DNA from: Warburgia ugandensis | Taxonomy: Eukaryota; Streptophyta; Magnoliopsida; Canellales; Canellaceae | NCBI GenBank assembly: GCA_035236585.1 | Contig: CP141137.1 | Span: 49,622,057 to 49,686,056 of the forward strand | Length of the DNA: 64,000 bases | Direction: 5' to 3' | Shown: positions 12,895 through 21,050 of the stretch, in pieces | Layout of the letters: each line of letters opens with the position of its first letter | How positions within the stretch are numbered: position 1 is the stretch's first letter | Notes under the pieces: generated by a model | Databases searched by the model: none | What the model was told of the DNA's origin: nothing | Seen by the model: only the letters and a program-made list of their open reading frames with translations | Program-made: the position numbers and the translations under genes

Positions 12895-13425
12895 ATGGTT
12901 AAAAACATATATACAAGATGATTCAAAAACCTTCTTATACCGATTTGTCTAATAAAATGAAAACAAATATAAGATGAAATTTTGAAACCGTCTTATAATA
13001 CTACTAATATAAGAGGGTTGTTGAAACCATCTTAGATTAATATAAAAAATTGTCTTATATTAAAAGTATTACAAGATAGTTTTTAAAAAATCGTTTATAA
13101 AATTGTCAAATAAAAGACATTTTTCAAAAATCATCTTATAAAATTATGAAAATATAAGATGGTTGTTGAAAAACCATCTTATAAGATTGTAAAACTATGA
13201 AAATATAAGACAATTTTTGAAAACCATCTTATAAAAATTGCAAAAGTGTAAAAATATAAGATGGTTTTTCAAAAACTGTCTTATGAAACTGTGAAAATAT
13301 CAGATGGTTGAAAATTCGTCTTATAAAACTATAAAACTATGAAAATATAAGATGGTTTATAATACTGTAATACTATGAAAATACAAGATGGTTTTTGAAA
13401 ACCATCTTATAAAACTCTACGTTGA
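12895..13425. repeat. Left CACTA subterminal repeats (short palindromes)
   Basis: About ten copies of a ~60-bp unit built on ATAAGATGGTTTTTGAAA and its complement TTTCAAAAACCATCTTAT, often in both orientations within one unit and therefore able to fold as hairpins. Copies differ by a few bases. The same motif is found near the right end, which supports reading both as subterminal regions of one element. Confidence 0.85.
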
Positions 13426-14160
13426 ATGCCTTTTTGAATGAAAATTGAAAATCTAAGACTTGGGTCTTCTTATTCTCAATGTTCTCTATTTACTACAATC
13501 AATTTTATAGATTTTCATTGATTAATGAAGCAAAAAGTTATCCACAAAGTACTCTTGAATATAAGTAAAATACTATTGCTGTTCACACGAACAACAAAAG
13601 TAGCAGACTTTAGGCTCTAAATTGGATGCATTTTTGAATGAAAATTGAAAATATAAGACTTTGGTCTCGTATTTTCAATGTCTTCTATCTAGTGCAGTCA
13701 ATTTAATAGATTTTTATTGATTAATAAAGTGAAAAATCATGAACAAAGTACTCTTGAATATAAGCAAAATATTATTATTGGTCACGTGAACAATGACAAG
13801 TAGTAAAATTTAGGCTCTATGTTCAATGCCTTTTTGAATGAAAATTGAAAATCTAATACTTTAGTCTTCTTATTCTCAATGTCCTCTATCTAGCAAAATC
13901 AATTTTATAGATTTTCATTAATTATTGAAGCAAAAAATCATGCACAAAGTGCGCTTGAATATAAGCAAAATACTGTTACTATTCACACAAATAACAATAA
14001 GTGACAAACTTTAAGCTCTATGTTGGATAACTTTTTGAATGAAAATTGAAAATTTAAGACTTGAGTCATCTTAGTCTTAATGTCCCATTTCTAGTACGAT
14101 CAATTTTAGACATTTTCATTCATTAACGAAGTGAAAAATCATGCATAAAGTGCTCTAAAA
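13426..14160. repeat. ~200-bp tandem repeat, about 3.7 copies
   Basis: Copies start near 13,426, 13,626, 13,825 and 14,028, each with TTTTTGAATGAAAATTGAAA close to its start, followed by a block TCTTATTCTCAATGT, ATAGATTTTCATTGATTAAT and GAATATAAGCAAAATACTAT. The last copy is partial. A related single copy in each arm of the foldback element at 37.8-39.0 kb shows that the unit moves between element types or was shared by recombination. No coding potential is seen. Confidence 0.9.
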
Positions 14161-14185
14161 AACATAAGCATGAGCATAAGAAAAT

Positions 14186-14187
<2 letters not shown>

Positions 14188-14279
<92 letters not shown>

Positions 14280-14296
14280 TCTCTCTCTCTCTCTCT
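14188..14296. repeat. (AG)45 followed directly by (TC)10
   Basis: A 90-bp AG tract ends at 14,277 and switches at once to TC repeats to 14,296, so the junction is a mirror able to fold on itself. It lies inside the CACTA element between the tandem array and the organellar DNA. Confidence 0.95.
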
Positions 14297-14489
14297 TCTT
14301 CCTTTTCTTCTTCTCCTCCTCCTCTTGGGTTTTGATATGGTGAGGGAGGGTTTCTTTTATTCTTTCAAGTGGGGGTGTGGGGTGGAGTTTTATATATAGT
14401 AATTGAATTGGACATTTCATTGAAAATTGTCCTATATTATCCTTAAATCTTTTCCTCTCAAACTCTATGCCTTAATTATATTTGAATAA

Positions 14490-14600
14490 TATAATATGGT
14501 TTCTGAAAACCATTTTATAATATCACAAAGAATATAACATAATTTTTAAAAACTGTCTCATAAAATTTTTTACAAGAGACCATCTCATAATTATCCATGA
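14490..14600. repeat. Internal copies of the CACTA subterminal motif
   Basis: ATATGGTTTCTGAAAACCAT and related halves repeat here just left of the organellar DNA. This shows that CACTA sequence bounds the insert on this side. Confidence 0.7.
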
Positions 14601-14654
14601 CTGTTTATGTCTTTAGCATGACCACTTGATGAAATGTGGAGGGAAGTGGGGTAA

Positions 14655-14777
14655 ATGGCCGATACTACTGGAAGGATTCCTCTTTGGTTGATAGGTACTG
14701 TAACTGGTATTCCTGTGATTGGTTTAATAGGTATTTTCTTTTACGGTTCATATTCTGGATTGGGCTCATCCCTATAG
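14655..14777 (+). pseudogene. psbJ: psbJ, photosystem II subunit J (displaced plastid copy)
   Basis: The 40-codon frame starts [20 protein letters not shown] and ends SYSGLGSSL with a TAG stop, the full length of plastid psbJ. In the plastid it encodes a one-helix membrane subunit of photosystem II that supports electron flow and assembly; the hydrophobic helix covers roughly residues 9-31. Here it lacks psbL, psbF and psbE upstream, with which it is normally cotranscribed. No nuclear promoter or transit peptide is visible, so it is presumably not functional even though the frame is intact. Confidence 0.93.
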
Positions 14778-14812
14778 TAATCGGATGAGAACCGGATTGT
14801 AGACATGAAAAG

Positions 14813-14884
14813 GTAAGAACTCAACAGGACCTTACCCCTCGAATCAGACAAAGAGGGGTAAGTAAGGTCCTGTTGAGTTCTTAC
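14813..14884. terminator. Plastid psbJ 3' stem-loop
   Basis: A 23-bp perfect inverted repeat (14,813-14,835 and 14,862-14,884; it begins GTAAGAACTCAACAGG) encloses a further short CCCTC/GAGGG stem. It sits 36 bp after the psbJ stop, between the convergent psbJ and petA genes. In plastids such inverted repeats protect the 3' ends of mRNAs and do not act as strict terminators. Its perfect pairing supports a young transfer. Confidence 0.85.
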
Positions 14885-15962
14885 TCTTCCAGCGAGACTT
14901 TGATCCATTCCATAACATAAAGGTTGGAAATTCATCCAGTCAACATAAGAAGAATATTTGATTCGTAGAAATAACAAAACAGATTCTTTGCTCCGATGTT
15001 TGAAATTACTCCATTCCTTTGTTCCTGATGATGTTTTTGAAGAAGTGAATCCCTTGATTGTCATAGTATCTCTTCCTCCATAGTATGGACGGGTTCTTCC
15101 GAAGCAAGAAGAAAGAAGGGATCAATCAATTTTCTGGATGACACAATATGAATTTCTAGAGATGAGACATCCTACAAATAATTTCATATTAATTTAACCT
15201 TATTCCATAAAGAAAATTTCAAGCAAAAGACTCTTAAATGTTAATGTCCGAGTCGAGTGTGAAAAAAAGGAAATCTTGGATTTTTGTGCATATCCCAAGA
15301 ATTCTTTCTTATCTCATAACAGTGAAAATTGTCTCTCTTTTTTCCTTTTTTTATTTAGAAGTTCATTGAAAAGTTCTATTTGCTCAAGGAATGACTCCCA
15401 CACTTTTTTGTTTGTCCATTACTTCTTATGAATCGAAAGAAACAGGTTCCAATAGTCCTGGAAAAGAGTACGAACAAGATCAAGAATCATTATTATTTCG
15501 ACACAAAAAAAGGGCGAAAAATACCTTTTCTTGTGTAGAAGATTAGGAAGACGAGTAATCCCTCCTAGAATCATTTCTTACTTTCATTTATCCTTTGCCG
15601 TGTATTTTCTTCCTTGCCTATTATCTATTAGATATTAGAATTTTCTTCTATTAGGTACAATAGAATAAAAAACTATTGAATTGATACATTACATGGAATT
15701 TCAAATCTGGCAAGCAATAGGAGGCCTGGCATAGTCACACCACTCCCATTTTTTATTAAAACAAAAGGTCAAGTAGCCTTCTTCGAAATATACATATTAT
15801 TACTAGGAATGGGATACAAACAATTCCCGAAATCTCGCATAAAAACAGTATAAACAAAAAAGCAAAAAACTTTCCATGATTTTTTTTGGATCATACATAA
15901 TTGCATCGATCAACAATATTCAATAATTCGGCTCTTTTTACCAACTTGATGAATCCGTGGAT

Positions 15963-16532
15963 CTAGAAATTCATTTCGGACAATTGAACCTTCTCAAACT
16001 GTTTCTTTTTAAGAACCAAAAAGATTTGTGCCAGAATAACAGATGCCAAAAAGAACAACAAACCTTGGACACGTGATGGATCTTGAAGTACTATTTCTGC
16101 ATCTCCCTGACCAAATCCACCCACATTAGGATTACTCGTTAATGGTTGATCAAGCTTGATAGATTCACCCTCTGAAACAAGAAGTTCTGGCCCTGGAGGT
16201 ATAATATCAACCACTTGGTGTCCATCCGATGCATCAGCTATGGTTATTTCATATCCCCCTTTTTCTTTACGTACTATTTTGCTTACTATACCTGCTGCTG
16301 CAGCATTATAGACTGTATTGTTACTCTTGCTTCCATCGGGATAAATCTGACCCCTTCCCCTGTTCCCACCTACATATATGGGATATTTTAAGAAGTGAAC
16401 GTCTTTCTTAGTAGAAGGGTCCAGAGAAAGAATGGGAAAGACGATTTCACTATATTTCTGACCAGGAACAGGACCTATCACAAGAATATTTTTTTTAGTA
16501 GGGCGATAAATCTGAAAAGAAAGATTACCCAT
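15963..16532 (-). pseudogene. petA: petA, cytochrome f, C-terminal two thirds (displaced plastid copy)
   Basis: The minus-strand frame runs from [15 protein letters not shown] through [19 protein letters not shown] and [16 protein letters not shown] to the membrane anchor [20 protein letters not shown] and the end VQLSEMNF with a TAG stop. This is the C-terminal ~190 of about 320 residues. The signal peptide, the haem-binding CxxCH and the N-terminal haem ligand are missing. The break lies just before MGNLSF, where mitochondrial sequence begins. Cytochrome f carries electrons from the Rieske protein to plastocyanin in the b6f complex; this copy cannot. Confidence 0.93.
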
Positions 16533-16537
16533 CCCAA

Positions 16538-16757
16538 CCTGGGGTATGATGGGATTTGCGAAGAGCAGCACCTTACGATGTTCATGACCAATCGGATCCT
16601 GACGTACCAGTAGGTATCAGAGGAGATCGCTATGATCGTTACTGTATCCGTATCGAAGAGATGCGACAAAGTGTTCGGATCATTGTGCAATGTCCTAATC
16701 AAATGCCTAGTGGCATGATCAAAGCCGATGATCGTAAGCTATGTCCTCCATCACGAT
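16538..16757 (+). pseudogene. nad7: nad7 exon fragment (mitochondrial NADH dehydrogenase subunit 7)
   Basis: The frame reads [20 protein letters not shown], then [33 protein letters not shown], the conserved interior of Nad7 (the 49-kDa subunit of complex I). The match starts at a truncated point next to petA and stops at CPPSR (16,755), where either the exon ends or a rearrangement joins new sequence. One in-frame TGA lies just before WDLRR, where functional genes have Cys. It is a fragment without function here. Confidence 0.88.
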
Positions 16758-16780
16758 CATCGTTTTAGATCGTACCCACT

Positions 16781-17197
16781 ATGAGGGAGGAAATTGATCT
16801 TCCTATCGGGGACGGACAAAACGATCAGGATCCCAATCCCGCGAGGGAACCGGCAGTGAATCAACCTGATCAAGGTCCCCTGGGTATCGGTGGTGAAACC
16901 ATCAATGATATCGGACGACGATACTGGCTTTTCTCCCATCTCCCTGAGGCCGGGCAGATTCTGGAGCGCGCGAACCAGATTATGGAAAAAAAGCTGGAAA
17001 TACTGCATAATCTGGAGAGAGCAGAAGAAGATCGTCGTTTTTGGATAGAGCACGGTTCAAAAGTCATTCTCAATCCTAAGGGAAATGACTTTCAACTTAC
17101 TACCCGAATGCTGGCGGATCTTACGGGTAGAGAGGGAAGGTCGTGGACTTCTTTTCAAAAGCAAAAAGAAAGTTATATAAGAAAATATCCACAATGA
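16781..17197 (+). CDS. Unrecognised mitochondrial ORF, 138 codons
   Basis: An open frame starts MREEIDLPIGDGQNDQDPN, has an acidic, Pro/Asn-rich N-terminus, then a helical, charged middle (ILERANQIMEKKLEIL, then NLERAEEDRRFW) that could form a coiled coil, and ends ESYIRKYPQ. An in-frame TAG lies a few codons upstream, so this ATG is the likely start. It sits between a nad7 fragment and rps19 in captured mitochondrial DNA. I do not recognise it. Plant mitochondria carry many lineage-specific ORFs of this kind, and some are chimeric. Expression from the nuclear copy is unlikely. Confidence 0.4.
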   Translation: MREEIDLPIGDGQNDQDPNPAREPAVNQPDQGPLGIGGETINDIGRRYWLFSHLPEAGQILERANQIMEKKLEILHNLERAEEDRRFWIEHGSKVILNPKGNDFQLTTRMLADLTGREGRSWTSFQKQKESYIRKYPQ

Positions 17198-17357
17198 ATG
17201 AGTGGGGGGCCCCGAGACCACATGCAGGAGAAGCAGGTGTTTCAGGAGACGGTCTCAAAACTGGTCCGGTCCAGAAAGAGAACTCTCAACAAAAAAAAGC
17301 TGGGACTGATCAAGATCAATAGGAAGAGGAGTCAGTCGGAAAATGTAATAAAAGTTC

Positions 17358-17639
17358 ATGCCACGACGATCTATATGGAAGGGCAGTTTTGTTGATGCAT
17401 TCCTGTATCGAATGAAGAAGAAAAAATCAAATCTTTTTAGCAGGAAAATTTGGTCACGTAGATCTTCTATTTCGCCGAAATTCGTTGATTGCTCCGTACG
17501 AATTTACAATGGAAAAAGTCCTGTTCGTTCTAAGATCACTGAAGGAAAGGTTGGTCATAAATTTGGAGAGTTTGCTTCTACACGGAAACGAAGACCTTCG
17601 AGAACAAATATTGGACCGGGAAGAAAGGGGAAAAAGTAA
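17358..17639 (+). pseudogene. rps19: rps19, mitochondrial ribosomal protein S19 (complete displaced copy)
   Basis: The 93-codon frame begins MPRRSIWKGSFVDAFLYRMK and ends RKRRPSRTNIGPGRKGKK, the full length of plant mitochondrial S19 with its conserved C-terminal basic motif and the GHKFGEF block. S19 binds the head of the small ribosomal subunit. The genomic codons are unedited, so a transcript from the nucleus would give a protein lacking any mitochondrial C-to-U edits. After the stop the next bases resemble the usual short rps19-rps3 spacer and an ATGGCA start, but rps3 is not continued past about 17,660. No targeting peptide precedes it. Confidence 0.88.
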
Positions 17640-17709
17640 AGAAAAAGCGCCATATGGCAATGGGAGGGTCACGTAGATCTGGCCTTTTTTCCATTTTTTT
17701 CTTCAAAAG

Positions 17710-17746
17710 ATGATAAGGAGAACTCTATGAAAGTTCTCCTTATCAT
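17710..17746. terminator. 15-bp stem-loop downstream of rps19
   Basis: A perfect 15-bp stem (17,710-17,724 against 17,732-17,746) with a 7-nt loop; the left arm begins ATGATAAGGAGAACT. Plant mitochondrial transcripts often end at or near stable stem-loops. It may instead mark a recombination joint between fragments. Confidence 0.7.
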
Positions 17747-17748
17747 GA

Positions 17749-18249
17749 CTTTTCTCCTCTTGTCTCATTTTCGCTGTTGGAAGAAGCGACTCCTCGTCTG
17801 CGCTGCAAGTCCTTCTGGACTCGTTTCGCTACAACGAGGACGAAGTGAATTCCTTGGAGTTCACCCCGGATACGACTCCTGCTTCTGCCCGGGCAGCTCA
17901 ACCGCTTCCCACTCTCGAGCAGGGGAGTGCTTCTTCTGACTCAAGTGATCGGGCGGGCCCGTCTGCACTGGTATCTGAACACCAACCTCTAGTTCCGGAG
18001 CCGGACGACATTGGCGAAGACCTCGTCTCAAATAGAGAGAAAATAAAAAGGGAACTCGTCATCCTGGCCAACATCGGACATGGATACCGGAAAAGAAAGA
18101 CCTTAATTAAGACACTTTTTTAATTTGAAGTAGTAGAGATTGATCATGCAACCAATCCACCCTTTTTGAAAGATTTGATGGCGGAATTGGAATCGAATCC
18201 TTATGAATTAGCATTAAAACATTCGATATTCAAGGCCATTAGAAGCTGA
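17749..18249 (+). CDS. Unrecognised mitochondrial ORF with one in-frame stop
   Basis: One reading frame stays open from 17,749 to a TGA at 18,247 except for a single TAA at 18,121. It begins close to the stem-loop; an internal ATG at 17,845 gives MNSLEFTPDTTPASARAAQP. The centre is rich in Ser, Pro and acidic residues, followed by a basic stretch ending GHGYRKRKTLI. After the TAA the frame continues with HATNPPFLKDLMAELESN and ends HSIFKAIRS. Keeping the frame across the stop suggests one former protein of about 165 residues. I do not recognise the family. It lies in captured mitochondrial DNA. Confidence 0.35.
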
Positions 18250-18563
18250 AAAATTTGGTTTCCAATTGGAAGCGAACGCACCCACCTTGAGGTGCAAGCA
18301 AATTCAATGGGTGCGTTGCGTGCCGGGCGGCATAGTGGGTAAGGAACTCAGCGGGCAGGGGGGAAGGCGTAGGGCTCACACAAGTAAGTGAAGGACCCCC
18401 TAGGGCCTTTCTTCAGTGTGGCCCACACGGCCAGGGGGGAAAGAAAAGGGAGGGGGGATCCAAGAGGGAATTGAATTCTACACCTAATGGCGTGGCGCTT
18501 TGGATGCTTCTGATCAATAGAACAGGAAGAGGAGTCAGCCAAAAATAAAGACCACCAAAAGTA

Positions 18564-18813
18564 ACGACCACCAAGATACGCATAGTGATTCGATCTTTTG
18601 ATCACCCATTTTTGGAAAACCATTTTTTGGGGCTTCCGCGTTACACACGGAAGATTGGATTGCCTGAAAATCGAGTCATTTATACAGTGTTACGATCACC
18701 TCATATTGATAAAAAGTCCAGAGAACAATTTGAAATGGAAATCAAGAAACAATTTCTGGTCATAAAAACAGAAACGCATGAATTGCGCAAGAAGTTCTTT
18801 CGGTTAAAACGCC
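18564..18813 (+). pseudogene. rps10: rps10 exon 1, mitochondrial ribosomal protein S10 (displaced copy)
   Basis: The frame reads TTKIRIVIRSFDHPFLENHF, GLPRYTRKIGLPENRVIYTV, EQFEMEIKKQFLVIKTETHE and LRKKFFRLKR, the first exon of plant mitochondrial rps10. The codon before TTK is ACG at 18,564, matching the known case in which the rps10 start is made by C-to-U editing to AUG. The exon ends at 18,813, directly before GTGCG, the usual group II intron start. Exon 2 is absent. In the nucleus, without mitochondrial editing or splicing, it has no function. Confidence 0.87.
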
Positions 18814-19137
18814 GTGCGACTCGGAGGACATAAGACTTCTTTGTCAGGCCAAAAAGATTGCCGACTGGATGCTCCTACCCCACCATGCCTGGCCTTTACC
18901 TTAAGAAGAGGGGGTATGAAGCGTGGGAAACTATACAAGAAGTGTATGATACAACAGGTAACCTTAAGGAGTGGCGGCAAAACTCTTGATTGATCAACGG
19001 GAGTGAACTGTGCTTAGATGCTTCGTAAAACCGCACCGCATCTACGAGAGGGGCTCATGGATGCCCCTCTCGATTCACGGAATGTGATCTGGGACACGAT
19101 GGGAGTTTGCGTGCCTCGGTAGGCAAGAGATCACTTG
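18814..19137 (+). other. 5' part of the rps10 group II intron
   Basis: It begins GTGCGACTCGGAGGAC, fitting the GUGYG consensus at group II intron 5' ends. The ~320 bp that follow are GC-rich and structured (for example GAGAGGGGCTCATGGATGCC with a complementary CCCCTCTC). The catalytic 3' domains V and VI are missing, so the intron is cut off where the CACTA subterminal repeat begins. Confidence 0.75.
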
Positions 19138-19139
19138 AG

Positions 19140-19326
19140 ACTATAAGATAGTTTTCAAGAACTATCTTATAAACATTTTTTATAAGATGGTTTGATTAAA
19201 ACCGTCTTGTAATGTTACATTTTATAAAATGATTTTTAGAAATCGTCTTTTTTATTTTTAATAAGACGGTTGTGTTTAAACCATCTTCTTTTTTTTTCGT
19301 CTAATAAAACAACAATTTTGGTAGTG
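19140..19326. repeat. Right CACTA subterminal repeats and 3' terminus
   Basis: Four or so copies of the TATAAGATGGTT / AACCGTCTTAT type palindrome lead to the end TTTTGGTAGTG at 19,326. The motif matches the left subterminal block, which anchors this as the other end of the same element. Confidence 0.75.
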
Positions 19327-19329
19327 TTA
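19327..19329. repeat. CACTA target site duplication, right (TTA)
   Basis: TTA directly follows the terminal TAGTG and equals the TTA before CACTA at 12,866-12,868. Confidence 0.75.
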
Positions 19330-19338
19330 AGAAAACCA

Positions 19339-19457
19339 TTTTTAAACCTAACATCATTGATACACATTTAGATGATGAACTATGCTATAAGATTAGTAAG
19401 AATAGAGAGTTCATAATCAAATTTGTGTATGCTTACCTTGTTAATCAAGGAGAATAG
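19339..19457 (+). pseudogene. Possible LINE zinc-binding domain remnant
   Basis: A short frame reads DDELCYKISKNREFIIKFVY, which resembles the start of the zf-RVT region in L1-type LINEs (D-x-x-x-W, S-x-x-G-x-F-x-V-x-x-x-Y). It stops after about 40 codons. It directly abuts the CACTA element, so the transposon may have entered a LINE. The match is weak. Confidence 0.3.
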
Positions 19458-19459
19458 TA

Positions 19460-20835
19460 GCTATGATTAGGAAACACAAATATGGAATCATGTTTGGAAT
19501 CTAAGAGAGTAACCAAAAATAAAATTTCTAATGTGGATATTGATGCAGGAAAGATAATCAACATATAATATCACAAAACATAATGAGGAGAAGAAACTTT
19601 GTTAGATGTAGCCACCATATTTTGAGCAAATAAAAAAAATTCCTAATGATGATATGCTTTGATCCTTGGACATCTCATTTACTAAGGGAAATTTAATCAA
19701 GAGGCATTACAAAATCAAAAGGCTGAAAATATAGAATCAAGGATAAAAGGTCTAACTATCACATGACCCACTAGACATGTGTTCCCTTCTAGAAGATGAT
19801 GACATGTGCATATAGTCAGATGACCTTAGTCAACCATATGACCCAACATAGTGCAACTGTATGACAAAAATATATATGTAAAAAAAAAAAAAAAAATGAT
19901 TTTCCATTTTGATTAGTTGATGCTATTCCTTGGAATGCAATATAAGGAATGCTTTCTCAAGAGCAAAACATGTGATTCTCAAGGTAAGATTGTTGTATTC
20001 CTGAAAACCACTTTCGAAAAAGTTTCAAGGCTTAGAAACAGTGTTAAAGAGTGGAAGCATAATTATCTTATCATATTACCACTTGAGAGAAGTTAATTTA
20101 AAATTTCACATGAGAAGGAGTTTTATTTGGATAAATTTTTAGTGAATTATTGGTGCTTTATATGGTTTTTTAGTTTTCCTATCTCTTTGTATGGTGCATA
20201 ATTTCTTTCCCTTACTAATTAGTTTCTCACTTTCCTACAAATAGGTTTACATATAAGATAGTTTTTCTAATTTCTAAAGTAACTTTCTAGCCTTCTAATT
20301 ACTATCTTGCTTTCTAGAATATATTTTTTTCCTCCTTCTAGTATAATCAATAGTTTATTAGAGTAGAATAGAAGTATCCCATATAGGAGATGGGTAGTAG
20401 GATAGACAAGCTCCCTCCTTCCACTAGGATCTACTTCCAACTGGCCTAATTGGGAGATCTCTCTACTTCTATAGTACGAGTGATGTCTATAGCATATGGT
20501 CCTAGAAGGGGATCTTCTCCCTACTATGTATTCCAATAGTTTATAAAATTGCATCATTAGTAGGCCTAGCTAAGAGACTTCCCTACTTCCATTCTATGTG
20601 TTTGTGATAATTCCATAGCTTTGCATATATTTTAGATGCACGTGGACCTATGTTGGTACTGAGAGTTTGATGGAAAGCAAAAGAGGCCTTCCCTCATGGA
20701 ATCCTCACATTCTAGATGTTTGGCATGATAACACTCTTCATTCCATTATGAACTATTCTTTTATGCATGTGATCTATACATGGTCTATCCCCACCTAGTA
20801 GAGACCAGTTTGACTCGTAGGAGTTGGCACCTAAC
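19460..20835. other. Gene-free stretch
   Basis: No gene or terminus recognised. The minus-strand frame at 20,267-20,557 has no known motif. Confidence 0.3.
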
Positions 20836-20837
20836 AC

Positions 20838-21050
20838 CTTCCAACTTCATAACAAGACACAAACCCATTCTCTAGGTATGTTGGTCCTAGACCCTATACT
20901 TTAGGTGGTAGCTCCAAGTTGTTTGAAGAAGATGAATATTCCAATTCCATAACCAAACCACAAACTCATTCTTTGGGTATTATGGTCTTTGGACCCTATT
21001 CTCTAAGTGGCAACTCCAAGCTTTTCAAAGAGGCTGAATCATAGTAATCA
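20838..21050. repeat. Two-copy tandem duplication, ~110-bp unit
   Basis: Two adjacent imperfect copies each run from 'CCAA-TTC(C)ATAAC' through CAAACTCATTCT and GGACCCTATTCT to the AGCTCCAAGTT-like end. Divergence is about a quarter of positions by eye, so the duplication is old. Confidence 0.75.

Larger units (their letters stand above)
14640..16533. other. Plastid DNA segment (psbJ to petA), nuclear or mitochondrial copy
   Basis: The segment carries psbJ, the psbJ-petA spacer and the 3' two thirds of petA in the usual convergent plastid arrangement. Upstream of psbJ the plastid match appears to end within about 20 bp. At the other end it stops inside petA and meets mitochondrial nad7 with almost no spacer. 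The psbJ frame and the petA frame are open throughout, which suggests either recent capture or little time in nuclear DNA. Between 14,885 and 15,962 is spacer with no gene. Confidence 0.9.
16534..19137. other. Mitochondrial DNA mosaic (nad7, rps19, rps10 pieces and ORFs)
   Basis: Recognisable plant mitochondrial pieces follow one another: part of a nad7 exon, an ORF of 138 codons, complete rps19 followed by the first few bases of what looks like the normal rps3 junction, a stem-loop and second ORF, a GC-rich spacer (about 18,250-18,560), then rps10 exon 1 with the start of its group II intron. The sequence is GC-richer than the flanking nuclear DNA. The piece ends near 19,137, where the CACTA subterminal motif resumes. 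The order could exist in a rearranged mitochondrial genome or come from end-joining of several fragments. Confidence 0.85.
12869..19326. mobile_element. Non-autonomous CACTA transposon carrying plastid and mitochondrial DNA
   Basis: The element is 6,458 bp. Its left end reads CACTAATACAATGAGTGG; the right end, reverse-complemented, reads CACTACCAAAATTG. Both ends sit against TTA. Palindromic subterminal motifs (ATAAGATGG ... CCATCTTAT) fill 12,895-13,425 and recur at 14,490-14,600 and 19,140-19,310, which is typical of CACTA (En/Spm) elements, whose subterminal repeats bind the TnpA-like protein. No transposase is present inside. The interior holds a ~200-bp tandem array, a GA/CT tract and about 4.5 kb of organellar sequence. 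Because subterminal repeats lie on both sides of the organellar DNA, that DNA is inside the element. The inverted repeats match over only a few bases beyond CACTA, so the left and right ends have diverged or the true termini differ slightly. Confidence 0.72.

Noticed and set aside
16395-16702. Frames on both strands across the petA-nad7 junction
   Set aside because: They cross unrelated fragments and are shadows of petA and nad7.
18348-18623. 91-codon minus-strand frame
   Set aside because: It overlaps the mitochondrial spacer and the rps10 start on the other strand; no known motif.
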